This document shows, piece by piece, positions 4,738 to 5,264 of a stretch of 5,264 nucleotides of DNA. A program made the position numbers and the translations under genes. Location of the stretch: contig DFGM01000065.1 of NCBI GenBank assembly GCA_002371755.1, positions 1 through 5,264 of the forward strand, read 5' to 3'. The DNA is from Verrucomicrobia bacterium UBA3750. GTDB lineage: Bacteria > Verrucomicrobiota > Kiritimatiellia > RFP12 > UBA1067. The notes beneath the pieces are model-generated. The model was not told the DNA's origin. It saw nothing but the letters and a program-made list of their open reading frames with translations, and did no database searches. Position 1 is the first letter of the stretch, and every line of letters starts with the position of its first letter.

Positions 4738-5264
4738 ATGACCATTACAAAGACCCTCACCCTCGTCGCCGCGCCAGAGCCGCCGTTCATCGGCACGACA
4801 ATTCGCATTGCCATCCCCGACGATGCGAACGCCTGGGGAATATACGCCGCCGGTCTCGCGGACGATTCGGAAGCCATCACAATAGACTGGGGCGACGGCA
4901 GCGAACCCCAGACCGTATCGGGCGGGGTCGAAAAACTCGTCCACACTTATCCATCGGCGGGCGAATACACCATTCGCGTCTCTGACGATGCCTCTTACGT
5001 CTCGGTCTCCGGTGACATCGAATCCGCAGGAGTGTTCTACAGTGACTATGCGCCGATGGTGCGGAGCATCGTCCACAACGGAACGCGCCTCGCCATCCTC
5101 CAGGCGTTTTCGGGCTGGAACTGCGCCGCGCTTGAACGTGTCGAATATCCGGCGGTCGTTTCCATCACGGGGCGCCCCGCAATGGCACCGTTCAAGGACT
5201 GCTTCGCACTCACGGAGATACACTTTGGCGCGGCAAACGAGACCACGATACGCAACATTTCAGT
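4738..5264 (+). CDS. PKD-like domain protein leading into BspA/LRR-like region (3' partial)
   Basis: ATG at 4738 has AAAAGGAG (4723-4730) 7 nt upstream; the frame stays open to the window end, giving 175 residues. Residues about 20-81 form a PKD-like Ig fold: the ITIDWGDGSEPQTV strand (47-60), with the diagnostic W-G-D-G at 51-54, and the closing strand HTYPSAGEYTIRV (69-81). After about residue 105 the pattern (ILQAFSGW, CAALERVEYP, FKDCFALTEIHFG) resembles BspA-type leucine-rich repeats, in which F-x-x-C-x-x-L-x-x-I units recur; the rest lies beyond the window. Such proteins are usually surface-exposed adhesin-like modules, yet no N-terminal signal peptide is visible: MTITKTLTLVAAPEPP is short and weakly hydrophobic. 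Export may use another route, or the gene may encode a virion-associated or element-encoded structural protein. GC-rich composition matches the HU-like gene. The long repeat upstream suggests its own transcript unit. Confidence 0.8.
   Translation, partial: MTITKTLTLVAAPEPPFIGTTIRIAIPDDANAWGIYAAGLADDSEAITIDWGDGSEPQTVSGGVEKLVHTYPSAGEYTIRVSDDASYVSVSGDIESAGVFYSDYAPMVRSIVHNGTRLAILQAFSGWNCAALERVEYPAVVSITGRPAMAPFKDCFALTEIHFGAANETTIRNIS

Noticed and set aside
4624..5223. Minus-strand ORF of 199 codons opposite the PKD-like gene
   Set aside because: The plus strand encodes a recognisable W-G-D-G PKD motif; the minus-strand frame extends into the mosaic repeat and shows no domain.

Overview
The window holds seven protein-coding regions, all on the plus strand; the first and last are cut by the window edges. 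Four show recognisable domain types: a sigma-70-like regulator, a small lipoprotein-like peptide, an HU-like protein with a DUF4469-type C-terminus, and a PKD/BspA-like surface protein. Together with strong AAGGAG-type ribosome sites and the long mosaic intergenic repeat, this gene set resembles gut-associated members of the PVC group (Lentisphaerota/Kiritimatiellota, for example Victivallis-like bacteria). That assignment comes from memory of gene style, not from a search, and is tentative. I see no rRNA, tRNA, CRISPR array, transposase or integrase.

Left part (1-812): the end of a GC-rich membrane-anchored protein whose visible N-terminus resembles the cytoplasmic repeat of type II secretion/type IV pilus GspF/PilC proteins. 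It is followed 6 nt later by a very basic 48-residue ORF whose Shine-Dalgarno lies inside the end of the upstream gene.

Middle part (813-2751): an island with different composition. It starts with four copies of a palindromic decamer (consensus GGTGCGCACC) spaced exactly 22 bp apart, which look like iterons or a multi-site operator. Next is an AT-rich orphan gene of 527 codons with no recognisable domain. After it come a weak hairpin, two near-identical copies of a GGGAA...TTCCC dyad about 150 bp apart, and between them a hairpin plus a strong intrinsic terminator that could be the 3' end of a small RNA.

Right part (2893-5264): a GC-rich, co-oriented set. A sigma-70-like DNA-binding protein is followed by a 49-nt stem-loop, then a 62-residue membrane or lipoprotein-like peptide, and 19 nt later the HU-like/DUF4469-type protein. 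A mosaic inverted repeat then precedes a PKD-like protein that appears to run into a BspA-like region. The small peptide and the HU-like gene are probably one operon. The sigma-like gene is a plausible regulator of the set, but that is inference from adjacency.

The points most worth following are the 22-bp array with its orphan gene, the dyad-flanked putative small RNA, and the possible recurring sigma-like / lipopeptide / HU-like / PKD cassette.
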